16,465 nt of DNA, taken from positions 1-16,465 of the forward strand of contig JAPPQA010000037.1 in NCBI GenBank assembly GCA_028817255.1, given 5' to 3'. Positions 8,090 to 14,047 of the stretch are shown in pieces. The translations under genes and the position numbers were made by a program. Position 1 is the first letter of the stretch; each line of letters begins with the position of its first letter. Source of the stretch: Gammaproteobacteria bacterium (GTDB lineage: Bacteria > Pseudomonadota > Gammaproteobacteria > Porifericomitales > Porifericomitaceae). The notes under the pieces are model-generated. The model made no database searches. It saw only the letters and a program-made list of their open reading frames with translations, and had not been told where the DNA came from.

Positions 8090-9313
8090 ATGAGCGTGCA
8101 CGTGCACAAGTACGGCGGCAGTTCTGTCGCCGACACCGGCCGCATCCGCGCGGTTGCCAGTCGCATTGCCGCCCATTGGCAGGAGGGGCGGCGGCTGGTC
8201 GTGGTAGTCTCGGCCATGGGCAGCGATACCGACCGGCTGTGCCGTATGGCGCGCGGCCTCGCCGAGCACCCCGCCCCGCGCGAACTGGACGTACTGCTGT
8301 CCACTGGGGAACAGGTAACGATCGCCCTGCTGGCGATTGCCTTGCAAGAGCGCGGCTGTCCGGCGCGCTCCTATACCGGGATCCAGGCTTGTATCCGCAC
8401 GGACGGCCGGTACAACAAGGCGCGCATCGTCGGGATCGAGGCGCGGCGCATCCAAAGCGACCTGGAGCAGGGTAAGGTTGCCGTCGTCGCCGGCTTCCAG
8501 GGCGCCGACCCCGAGGGCAACATCACCACCTTGGGCCGCGGCGGTTCGGACACCACCGCCGTCGCCTTGGCCGCCTCCCTGCAAGCGGCGGAATGCCGCA
8601 TTTACACCGACGTGGAGGGGATCTATACCGCCGACCCCCGCATCGAGCCGGATGCCCGCCTGCTGGGTCGTATCGCCTACGAAGAGATGCTGGAAATGGC
8701 GAGTCAGGGCGCCAGGGTGCTACAGACTCGTGCCGTAGAATTCGCAAGCAAATATAATATCCCTCTTCGGGTGCTGTCGTCCTTTGCGGACGGGCCGGGC
8801 ACCTTGATCGAAAGGGAGCGAGAAGATATGGAACAGCCGCTCATTTCCGGCATCGCGCACAACCAGGACGAAGCGAAACTCACGCTGCTCGGAGTCCCGG
8901 ACAAGCCCGGCATCGCCCACGAAATCCTGGGCCCCATCGCCGGGGCGGGGATCGAGGTGGACATGATCGTGCAGAACGTAGGCGAGAACCGCACTACTGA
9001 CTTCACCTTTACCGTGCACCGGCGCGACTACCGGCAGGCCATGGAGATCCTGGATGGGCTTGCAGGGCGGCTGGGCGCCGCGGACGTGCGCGGCGACGAC
9101 GGCATCGTCAAGATCGCGGTGGTTGGGGTGGGGATGCGCTCGCATGCCGGGATCGCCAGCCGCATGTTCGAAGTACTGGCTTCGGAGGGGATCAACATCA
9201 TGATGATCTCGACTTCGGAGATCAAGATTTCCGTGGTGATCGAGGAAAAACACATGGAGACGGGTATCCGGGCGTTGCACCGCGCCTTTGGGCTGGAGAA
9301 AGCGAATGATTGA
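8090..9313 (+). CDS. lysC: Aspartate kinase
   Basis: Aspartate kinase phosphorylates L-aspartate, the first step toward lysine, threonine, methionine and diaminopimelate for peptidoglycan. The 407-residue product begins with the kinase signature KYGGSSV (7-13). It has STGEQVTIALLAIAL and SYTGIQA for substrate binding and GRGGSDTTAVALA for the nucleotide/aspartate site. The C-terminal third contains two ACT domains (from about residue 270), the site of feedback inhibition by lysine and/or threonine. ATG 8090 gives the family's standard length and MSVHVHKYGG start; no good Shine-Dalgarno is visible. The position between alaS and csrA is the pseudomonad-type arrangement. Confidence 0.96.
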   Translation: MSVHVHKYGGSSVADTGRIRAVASRIAAHWQEGRRLVVVVSAMGSDTDRLCRMARGLAEHPAPRELDVLLSTGEQVTIALLAIALQERGCPARSYTGIQACIRTDGRYNKARIVGIEARRIQSDLEQGKVAVVAGFQGADPEGNITTLGRGGSDTTAVALAASLQAAECRIYTDVEGIYTADPRIEPDARLLGRIAYEEMLEMASQGARVLQTRAVEFASKYNIPLRVLSSFADGPGTLIEREREDMEQPLISGIAHNQDEAKLTLLGVPDKPGIAHEILGPIAGAGIEVDMIVQNVGENRTTDFTFTVHRRDYRQAMEILDGLAGRLGAADVRGDDGIVKIAVVGVGMRSHAGIASRMFEVLASEGINIMMISTSEIKISVVIEEKHMETGIRALHRAFGLEKAND

Positions 9314-9316
9314 TGC

Positions 9317-9369
9317 CGATTGCTCCCGTCTCCGTGTTGTGGAGGCAATCGAAGCAAGGAGGAAAGGAG
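9317..9369 (+). promoter_or_regulatory. csrA leader hairpin and GGA motifs (possible CsrA autoregulation)
   Basis: The 63-nt gap between lysC and csrA contains a hairpin: CGATTGC (9317-9323) pairs with GCAATCG (9345-9351), with an inner CTCC/GGAG pair (9330-9333 with 9341-9344) closing a 7-nt loop. GGA trinucleotides, the core of CsrA binding sites, lie at 9341, 9358, 9361 and 9367; the last is within the Shine-Dalgarno AAGGAG (9364-9369). CsrA repressing its own translation through such sites is established in Escherichia; here it is inference. Confidence 0.45.
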
Positions 9370-9376
9370 CAGGGCC

Positions 9377-9583
9377 ATGTTGATACTGACGCGCAGACGG
9401 GATGAAAGTTTGATAATTAACGGCAATATCGAAGTGCGGGTACTGGATGTCCGCGGCCAGCAGGTACGGATCGGTATCATCGCCCCGCCGGAGATTAAGG
9501 TGGTGCGGAAGGAGATTATGTCAAGCGCCGGCGACAGCGCTGAGGAGGGCAGCGCAGGGGCGCCCCCTGCGGAGTCTTCCTGA
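9377..9583 (+). CDS. csrA: CsrA/RsmA carbon storage regulator
   Basis: CsrA is a small homodimeric RNA-binding protein that binds GGA motifs in mRNA leaders and controls translation and stability of many messages (carbon storage, motility, virulence). The 68-residue product starts MLILTRRRDESLIING, contains VRIGIIAPPEIKVVRKEI, and keeps the N-terminal strand (L4, R6, R7) and the late arginine in VVRKE that contact RNA. The tail after about residue 49 is short, Ser/Ala/Glu-rich and unconserved. ATG 9377 sits 7 nt after AAGGAG. Position before tRNA-Ser(GCU) is conserved in gammaproteobacteria. Confidence 0.97.
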   Translation: MLILTRRRDESLIINGNIEVRVLDVRGQQVRIGIIAPPEIKVVRKEIMSSAGDSAEEGSAGAPPAESS

Positions 9584-9594
9584 GCGGACGCCGC

Positions 9595-9623
9595 TTTACC
9601 CGCATTCTGGCGGCGGGTATGCT
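9595..9623 (+). promoter_or_regulatory. Likely promoter of tRNA-Ser
   Basis: TTTACC (9595-9600), a 17-bp spacer and TATGCT (9618-9623) end 8 bp before the mature tRNA. The spacer also holds a perfect 7-bp inverted repeat, TACCCGC (9597-9603) with GCGGGTA (9613-9619). It has no following T-run, so I do not call it a terminator. Confidence 0.45.
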
Positions 9624-9631
9624 GAATCTAT

Positions 9632-9724
9632 GGAGAGATGGCCGAGTGGTTGAAGGCGCTCCCCTGCTAAGGGAGTATGGGGCTATAAACCTCATCGAGG
9701 GTTCGAATCCCTCTCTCTCCGCCA
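9632..9724 (+). tRNA. serV: tRNA-Ser (GCU)
   Basis: This is a class II tRNA with encoded CCA. Acceptor stem GGAGAGA (9632-9638) pairs fully with TCTCTCC (9714-9720), followed by discriminator G and CCA (9722-9724). The anticodon stem CTCCC/GGGAG (9659-9663, 9671-9675) closes loop CTGCTAA with anticodon GCT at 9666-9668, reading AGC/AGU serine codons. A long variable arm and the T-arm sequence GGTTCGAATCC are present. It corresponds by place and anticodon to Escherichia serV. Confidence 0.97.
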
Positions 9725-9775
9725 TACCGGGTATAAAAAATTTCTTCATAGCGAACCTGCGCGGAGAGACGTCTA

Positions 9776-10771
9776 ATGCCACATGAGAATCCCCCCGGGG
9801 CGGCGCGTACCGTAGCGGCGCTGACGGCGGCGTTGCTGCTGCCGGGCGCGCTTTCTTCCTGCGCCTGGTGGCAACGCATCGCGGGCGGCGCGGACGGGGC
9901 CGGCGGCGCGGCAGCGCGCGAGGCGGCGAACAAAGAGGTGGTGCTGCGCTACTGGCGGTTCTACAACGAACAGGATTACTCGGTGCTGGAGGAGACCGTG
10001 GCAGAGGATATGGCGCAACACAGTCCGCGGGAGGCAGACGGGCGCGAGGCCCTGGCGGCCGCCTTCCGGGAGCTCTGGTTCCCGCAAAAGCCGGAGTACT
10101 ACGTCGAGATCAAGCGTATGGCGGCAGACGGCAACTTGGTCTTCGTGCACAGCCACGTCACCGTAGCGAGGGAACACCGGGGCAACGATCGCGCCCAGCC
10201 CAGCGTCGCCCTGGCGGATATCTTCCTGTTGCGCGACGGTTTGATCGCGGAGCACTGGGAGGTGGCGCAGACGGTGCCGGAGGAGGAATCGGTCAACGGC
10301 AATACCATGTTCGACGGCGGCGGCTTCCGGGAGACCTCGGCCGCGGTGGAGGAGGCGAACAAGGCTGTCGTGGTGCGCTATATGGAGAAGTTTATCAACG
10401 ACAAGAATACAGATGCGCTGGACGAGTTGATGGCGTCCGATTGGATCGCGCACAACCCGATGGAGCCGAACGGGCGCGAGGGCCTGAAGCGGATGGCCCG
10501 CGACGTTTGGTTTGCGCAGTTTCCCGAGATTCACGCCGAGATCAAGCGCATCGGCGCGGAGGGCAATCTGGTTTTCGTGCACAGCCACTATACTCTCAAG
10601 AAGGGGGACCGGGGCAACGACTGGGCGCCCATGAGCGCCGCGGCGGTGGATATCTTCCGCCTGGAGGACGGCCTGATCGTGGAGCATTGGGACGTGGTGA
10701 TGCGCGGGATCCCGGCAGAGACCGTAAGCGGCCGTTCTTTGTTCGACGGCGGCGGCCGCTACTGGCCTTGA
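9776..10771 (+). CDS. Lipoprotein with two tandem SnoaL/NTF2-like domains
   Basis: This is a 331-residue predicted lipoprotein. The N-terminus has a hydrophobic stretch ending in lipobox LSSC with C29 as lipidation site; A30 at +2 is not the inner-membrane retention residue, so outer-membrane sorting is plausible. Two homologous SnoaL-like domains follow with a period of about 144 residues: EVVLRYW and AVVVRYM open them, NLVFVHSH recurs at 120 and 264, DIFLLRDGLIAEHWEV (148-163) matches DIFRLEDGLIVEHWDV (292-307), and MFDGGG/LFDGGG close them. Such domains are small cone-shaped ligand pockets found in ketosteroid-isomerase-like proteins and predicted aldol-condensing enzymes; the substrate cannot be told. 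GGAGAG (9763-9768) supports ATG 9776. It is convergent with the DUF2232 gene. Confidence 0.8.
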   Translation: MPHENPPGAARTVAALTAALLLPGALSSCAWWQRIAGGADGAGGAAAREAANKEVVLRYWRFYNEQDYSVLEETVAEDMAQHSPREADGREALAAAFRELWFPQKPEYYVEIKRMAADGNLVFVHSHVTVAREHRGNDRAQPSVALADIFLLRDGLIAEHWEVAQTVPEEESVNGNTMFDGGGFRETSAAVEEANKAVVVRYMEKFINDKNTDALDELMASDWIAHNPMEPNGREGLKRMARDVWFAQFPEIHAEIKRIGAEGNLVFVHSHYTLKKGDRGNDWAPMSAAAVDIFRLEDGLIVEHWDVVMRGIPAETVSGRSLFDGGGRYWP

Positions 10772-10981
10772 TTCGACGCGGCGCTGCCGTTCGCCGGATG
10801 GGGCGCGGGGGGTAGCGCGGTCGTCCCTCCTCGTTGCCGTGCGCGGCCTGCCATGGCGCCGGCCGCCGTGCGGTGCGTAGAAGTCCGGTACATATGGCAC
10901 TCAGGTGGTGTCGGAGGAGGAGTTTCTTTCGCGTCTTTCGCGCCCGCGCAAAAGCAGGCCGGGGCCGACGCAATAGGTTGT
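10772..10981. other. Gap between convergent genes, no gene seen
   Basis: About 210 bp separate the lipoprotein stop from the DUF2232 stop. I found no terminator with a T-run for either direction and no ribosomal L9 (rplI) sequence in any frame, although rplI would be expected after the DUF2232 gene. A short direct repeat, GCCGTGCG, occurs twice near 10835 and 10865. Confidence 0.5.
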
Positions 10982-11875
10982 TCAGCTCGGGCGCTTTTCC
11001 TTTGGGCTGCGCAGCGAGGCAAATAGGCCTACCCCCGCGAGCGTCAGCAGCGGCACGGGCGTGATGGCCAGCAGCAGGAACAGCAACAGGTAGAAGATCA
11101 GCAGCGTGCCGCCAGGCAGTGCCCGCGCCATTGCCCAGTCGTGCAGGGCCGCGACCCCGGCCAGGAGGTAGGCCAGGGTCGTCAGGATCAGCAGGTCTTG
11201 CAGTACGGCGCGCGCCGCCTCGGAATGGGTTGGGGACAGCAGCAGGGCCAGAGGCAGCAGGGCCAGCGCGCGGGGCAGGCGCAAGCGGCGGAATTCGCGA
11301 GCGAAGCCGCCGGGCATATACAGCACGGCCTGTAGCCAGCGGGCGATCCAGACTGTGCATGCTGCGCTTAACAGCAGGGTCCCGGCCATGGCTGCGTTGA
11401 ACAGGGGCAGCACCCGGGCGGCCAATTCCTGGCTTTTCGGCATGTGTTGCGCCAGCAATTTCTCGACCATGGGGCCCCATAGCAGTTCCGGGTCTCCGGT
11501 TAGCAGGCGCACCGTCAGGGAAAATAGAATGGCGACAGCGGTTGCGGCGGCGAGCATCAATCCTTGCGATTCCGTCTCCCGCAACACCAGCGCGCAACCC
11601 AGGGCCGCCAGCCAGAGCAGCAGGGCCAGCCAGAGCGGCAGAGCCAAGTTGCCGAACAGCGCCAACAGCAACACGGCGATGGCGGCGCCGGCCAGCGCTA
11701 CCTGCGTTCCCGGCCATGGCCCCGAGCGCAGGGCGGCGAGGGTGGCAGGTACGCCGCTGGCGATGACCAGCAGTTGGAATCCCCCTAGCAGTACGGCCAA
11801 TGCCAGCAGCGACCCGCCCCAGCATGCGGCCTCAAGGCGTCCGCGTACCAGGTATGCGGCTAGCCGGCGCAGCAC
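10982..11875 (-). CDS. DUF2232-type integral membrane protein
   Basis: This is a 297-residue, highly hydrophobic protein with about eight predicted membrane segments, for example LLALAVLLGGFQLLVIASGV, AAIAVLLLALFGNLALPLWL and LLIFYLLLFLLLAITPVPLL. It ends in a short basic cytoplasmic tail, RSPKEKRPS. A membrane protein of this kind lies directly after rpsR in Pseudomonas and relatives; the family assignment rests on that position, length and topology more than on motifs, and the function is unknown. It starts with GTG 13 nt after the rpsR stop, so it is cotranscribed with rpsF and rpsR. No clear ribosome-binding site is seen. Confidence 0.75.
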   Translation of the reverse strand: MLRRLAAYLVRGRLEAACWGGSLLALAVLLGGFQLLVIASGVPATLAALRSGPWPGTQVALAGAAIAVLLLALFGNLALPLWLALLLWLAALGCALVLRETESQGLMLAAATAVAILFSLTVRLLTGDPELLWGPMVEKLLAQHMPKSQELAARVLPLFNAAMAGTLLLSAACTVWIARWLQAVLYMPGGFAREFRRLRLPRALALLPLALLLSPTHSEAARAVLQDLLILTTLAYLLAGVAALHDWAMARALPGGTLLIFYLLLFLLLAITPVPLLTLAGVGLFASLRSPKEKRPS

Positions 11876-11888
11876 GCGGGGCCGACGG

Positions 11889-12113
11889 TCAATGGTGGTC
11901 GGAGTAGGGCAGCAGGGCCAGGTAGCGGGCGCGCTTGATCGCCAGGGACAGTTGCCGTTGGTAGCGGGCGCTGGTGCCGCTGATACGGCTGGGAAGGATC
12001 TTGTTTGTCTCGCTGAGATAGTTGCGCAGCGTTTGCAGGTCCTTGTAGTCGATCTCGCGGGTCCCTGCCGCCGTGAACTTGCAATACCGTTTGCGCCTGA
12101 AATATCGTGACAT
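11889..12113 (-). CDS. rpsR: 30S ribosomal protein S18
   Basis: S18 is a small basic protein of the 30S platform that binds 16S rRNA as a heterodimer with S6. The 74-residue product has the conserved N-terminal RRKRYCKF, then DYKDLQTLRNYLSE, the signature KILPSRISGTSARYQRQLS and IKRARYLALLPYSD. Length matches the family. It starts with ATG 30 nt after the rpsF stop. It is the middle gene of the S6-S18 operon. Confidence 0.97.
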   Translation of the reverse strand: MSRYFRRKRYCKFTAAGTREIDYKDLQTLRNYLSETNKILPSRISGTSARYQRQLSLAIKRARYLALLPYSDHH

Positions 12114-12143
12114 TTGTTCGCTTCTTGCCGCTTGTATCCGGGG

Positions 12144-12743
12144 CTATGTCCGGTCCGGAGAGGGGGCTTCGTCCGCTTTCGGCTCCGGCTCTGCTTCTTC
12201 CGCCGCGGCCTCTTTGTCCTGCGATTCCTCGTCCTGCGATTCCTCCGCCGTCGCCTCCGTTTCCGCTGCCGCGGTTATGCCTGGCGCAGCCTCGGAGGGG
12301 GGCGTCCCACTCGTATCCTTTTGTTCCGATGTTTCCGGGCTCTCCCCCGTCTCCATTGCCGCCGCCAGCTCTTCTTCGTTTTTGGCGGAGGCGGCTCTTC
12401 GCTCCGCCCGGTCTTTGTCCTTTTCCTTTTCGCGGGCTAGCGGCGAAGCGCCGGTTACCGCCTCTTTACGGCGCACCACCATGTGGCGGATCACGGCGTC
12501 GTTGAAATGGAAGGCATGTTTCAGCTCGCCCAAGGTGGCAGTATCGCACTCGACGTTCATCAGCACATAGGATGCCTTGTGCACCTTCTGAATTGGGTAG
12601 GCCAACTGTCGCCGTCCCCAGTCTTCGATACGGTGCAGCCTGCCGCCGGCGTCGGTCAGCAGGGCACGGTAGCGCGCCAGCATGGCGGTTACTTGGTCGC
12701 TGCGCTCGGGATGGACCAGAAATACGATCTCGTAGTGTCGCAA
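12144..12743 (-). CDS. rpsF: 30S ribosomal protein S6 with long acidic tail
   Basis: S6 sits on the 30S platform with S18. Residues 1-95 are the ferredoxin-like S6 fold: MRHYEIVFLVHPERSDQV, then GRRQLAYPIQKVHKASYVLMN and FNDAVIRHMVVRRKEAVT. The product is 199 residues, whereas Escherichia S6 is about 130-135. The extra length is a low-complexity Glu/Ala/Asp/Ser tail from about residue 105, including EESQDEESQDKEAAAEEAE. The Escherichia protein receives glutamates after translation from RimK; here acidity is encoded. In the tail a perfect 15-bp tandem duplication (12216-12230 and 12231-12245) makes the ESQDE repeat. The start is TTG 12743 with GAGGA just upstream; no better start lies nearby. 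Confidence 0.95.
   Translation of the reverse strand: MRHYEIVFLVHPERSDQVTAMLARYRALLTDAGGRLHRIEDWGRRQLAYPIQKVHKASYVLMNVECDTATLGELKHAFHFNDAVIRHMVVRRKEAVTGASPLAREKEKDKDRAERRAASAKNEEELAAAMETGESPETSEQKDTSGTPPSEAAPGITAAAETEATAEESQDEESQDKEAAAEEAEPEPKADEAPSPDRT
12216..12245 (-). repeat. 15-bp perfect tandem repeat inside rpsF
   Basis: GTCCTGCGATTCCTC (plus strand) occurs twice head to tail, at 12216-12230 and 12231-12245. It is in frame and doubles a five-residue acidic unit in the S6 tail, a likely slippage product and potential length-variable site. Confidence 0.9.
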
Positions 12744-12815
12744 GGTGTCCTCGGACTATCTTTCGTAAAGAATGAGCGAAATGCCGCTGCGCCGGCGGCG
12801 CGCGTACAATCCCCT

Positions 12816-12844
12816 ATCTTAATCCAGCGGCACAGGGGCCGCAA
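12816..12844 (-). promoter_or_regulatory. Candidate promoter of the rpsF operon
   Basis: On the minus strand TTGCGG (12844-12839), a 17-bp spacer and TAAGAT (12821-12816) form a moderate sigma70 match. The predicted leader is about 65 nt to the TTG start and contains a GC hairpin, GCGCC-GCC-GGCGC. S6:S18 leader autoregulation is known in many bacteria but I cannot confirm that motif here. Confidence 0.35.
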
Positions 12845-12860
12845 TAGCAAAAAAATAGTG

Positions 12861-12937
12861 TGTCAAACCAAAGCTGAAATGTCCCCTTTTTTCCAAAGCG
12901 GTAATGTCCCCTTGGGGGAGACGTGCCCCCAGGGGAC
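12861..12937. mobile_element. Possible insertion-sequence end (remnant) with GTCCCC repeats
   Basis: The stretch starts TGTCAAACC and carries AATGTCCCCTT at 12879-12889 and again at 12904-12913, then an inverted copy. The second copy forms a strong hairpin: GTCCCC (12906-12911) and GGGGG (12914-12918) pair with CCCCC (12926-12930) and GGGGAC (12932-12937), one bulged T, 7-nt loop. TGT termini with repeated AATGTCC-like words are seen at ends of IS21-like elements. No transposase frame lies beside it, so at most this is a solo end. Confidence 0.3.
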
Positions 12938-13124
12938 GATTGGACTGGATCTCCTGCAGATACGGTTCCCTCCAGGAAAGGGGGGAGGCGGGTAGAAAAA
13001 GCAGGGCCGTACCGCCCTGTCGCGGCCCCGGGTAAAGAGGGCGGCGGCCCGGCTCGCTACAGAAACCGGCGCCCCTGTGGTCTCCAGACGCGGGAGTTTC
13101 CCTGAGGGAAGCTGGCGGACGGGT

Positions 13125-13151
13125 CGGTTCTCCCAGTGCCTGCGAGAACCG
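13125..13151. repeat. Near-perfect hairpin
   Basis: CGGTTCTC (13125-13132) pairs with GAGAACCG (13144-13151). Inside, after a C/C mismatch, CAG pairs with CTG around a TGC loop, giving eleven pairs. No T-run follows on either strand, so it is not a standard terminator. Confidence 0.7.
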
Positions 13152-13203
13152 GTGCCGCCGCTTGAAAAATCCCTTGGCAGAGTCTGTAAGGCAGAGCCCG
13201 GAT

Positions 13204-13232
13204 TTGACATTCTCTTGTTTTACGGCTAGATT
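13204..13232 (+). promoter_or_regulatory. Strong sigma70-type promoter, flanked by inverted repeat
   Basis: A perfect -35 TTGACA (13204-13209), a 17-bp spacer and TAGATT (13227-13232) point right. AGTCTGTAA (13181-13189) and TTACAGACT (13232-13240) form a perfect 9-bp inverted repeat around it; the right arm abuts the -10 box and would cover the start site, the geometry of a two-site operator. The first gene downstream starts at 13679, leaving a leader of about 440 nt. Confidence 0.55.
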
Positions 13233-13678
13233 TACAGACTTTATGTCGCGTATCGGGCAATGTCATAACGGTAGCGGGTTTCTTTTCCGCTGCAAGTAAG
13301 GCAGTTAACGGAGGGCTTTGCAGGGGACGAGATAAAATCAATTCAGGGCAGAAGGCGGCAGAAAAGTGCCGCCGCAAAAAAGGATAACGCCGTTTATGAA
13401 TCGCTTTTTGTACCCCCCCAATTTTTGCAGTTCGCTTCGGTCTCTTAGGGGCCGTCTGTACAGGTCCCCCACCATGGATGGTAGAGTAGCCGGGAGTTGC
13501 GCCTTCCGCGTCAACGACAGCGGCGCCGCTAGCCTCGGCGGTTCCCGCAGAGCTGTTCCCAATCCGCGGACCGACCTGGAGCGCGAGTTCCGCGACCTCG
13601 GCGATGGCCCGGAGACCTTCCAACGGGACCCCGTACTCGCCGTCGGCGTCGTGCGCCGCTTCTGAGCGCCGTTGCAAA

Positions 13679-14047
13679 ATGGACTCCGCGGAAACAGCCG
13701 TTTCGCTGCGCCAGACGCTTCGTTCCATGGGCAAGGTTCTGCGGGAGGGGTTGCAGGACGCCGTAGAGGAGATGCAATTTCTGCTCAAGGACATCGGGCG
13801 GTCGCTGTGGGGCCGATTCCGGTCGCTCCAATCCAATTTGCGGGAAACGAAGGAACGCGGTCCGTGCAAATTTTCCCTTTCCTGCTGGCGCGCGCGGGGC
13901 GCCGCCTATGCCAGGTACGGGGCCGCGCTGGCGCTCTTCCCCGTCGCTTATGCGGTTGCCGTGGTCATTTTGCTGGTTTGCTACGCCGCTGCGGCACTCT
14001 TGTTCTTTCTCTTCATGATCCCGATGGCGCTGAGGACAAGGCAATGA
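13679..14047 (+). CDS. Small membrane protein coupled to the exoprotein gene
   Basis: This is a 122-residue protein I do not recognise. Residues 1-60 are soluble, charged and probably helical (LREGLQDAVEEMQFLLKDIG). Residues about 79-117 are strongly hydrophobic (ALALFPVAYAVAVVILLVCY, then AAAALLFFLFMIPMAL), enough for one long or two short membrane segments, with a basic end RTRQ. The stop overlaps the next gene's start as ATGA, so the two are probably translated together. That suggests a role linked to the exoprotein, or simply a ribosome-delivering leader gene. No Shine-Dalgarno precedes ATG 13679; ATG 13604 in the same frame adds 25 residues and ATG 13724 is also possible, so the start is uncertain. 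Confidence 0.55.
   Translation: MDSAETAVSLRQTLRSMGKVLREGLQDAVEEMQFLLKDIGRSLWGRFRSLQSNLRETKERGPCKFSLSCWRARGAAYARYGAALALFPVAYAVAVVILLVCYAAAALLFFLFMIPMALRTRQ

Larger units (their letters stand above)
12938..13678. other. Gene-free stretch with hairpins and one promoter
   Basis: I find no convincing gene here. Inverted repeats include TTCCCT/AGGGAA (13098-13110), a near-perfect hairpin at 13125-13151, a 9-bp pair at 13181-13189 and 13232-13240, and GGCGGCA/TGCCGCC (13354-13360 with 13367-13373, loop GAAAAG). Open frames on both strands between 13057 and 13869 have no start signal or family resemblance that I recognise. The stretch may be a decayed region, a long leader of the following operon, or contain a small RNA. 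Confidence 0.5.

Noticed and set aside
9583..9597. Short hairpin AGCGG-ACG-CCGCT followed by TT as csrA terminator
   Set aside because: The stem is only 5 bp with a 3-nt loop and the T-run is too short; it also overlaps the likely tRNA promoter.
9773..11825. 375- and 409-codon minus-strand frames over the lipoprotein and DUF2232 genes
   Set aside because: The competing frames have a lipobox with duplicated domains and clear membrane segments; these do not.
13354..13382. GGCGGCA/TGCCGCC hairpin with an adjacent A-run as a minus-strand terminator
   Set aside because: For minus-strand transcription the A/T-run lies before the stem, not after it, and no minus-strand gene ends here.
13057..13869. 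270-codon minus-strand frame and 99-codon plus-strand frame (13366-13665) in the gene-free stretch
   Set aside because: They overlap each other, lack start signals, and I recognise no family; the plus frame ends in Phe like a beta-barrel protein, but that alone is not evidence.
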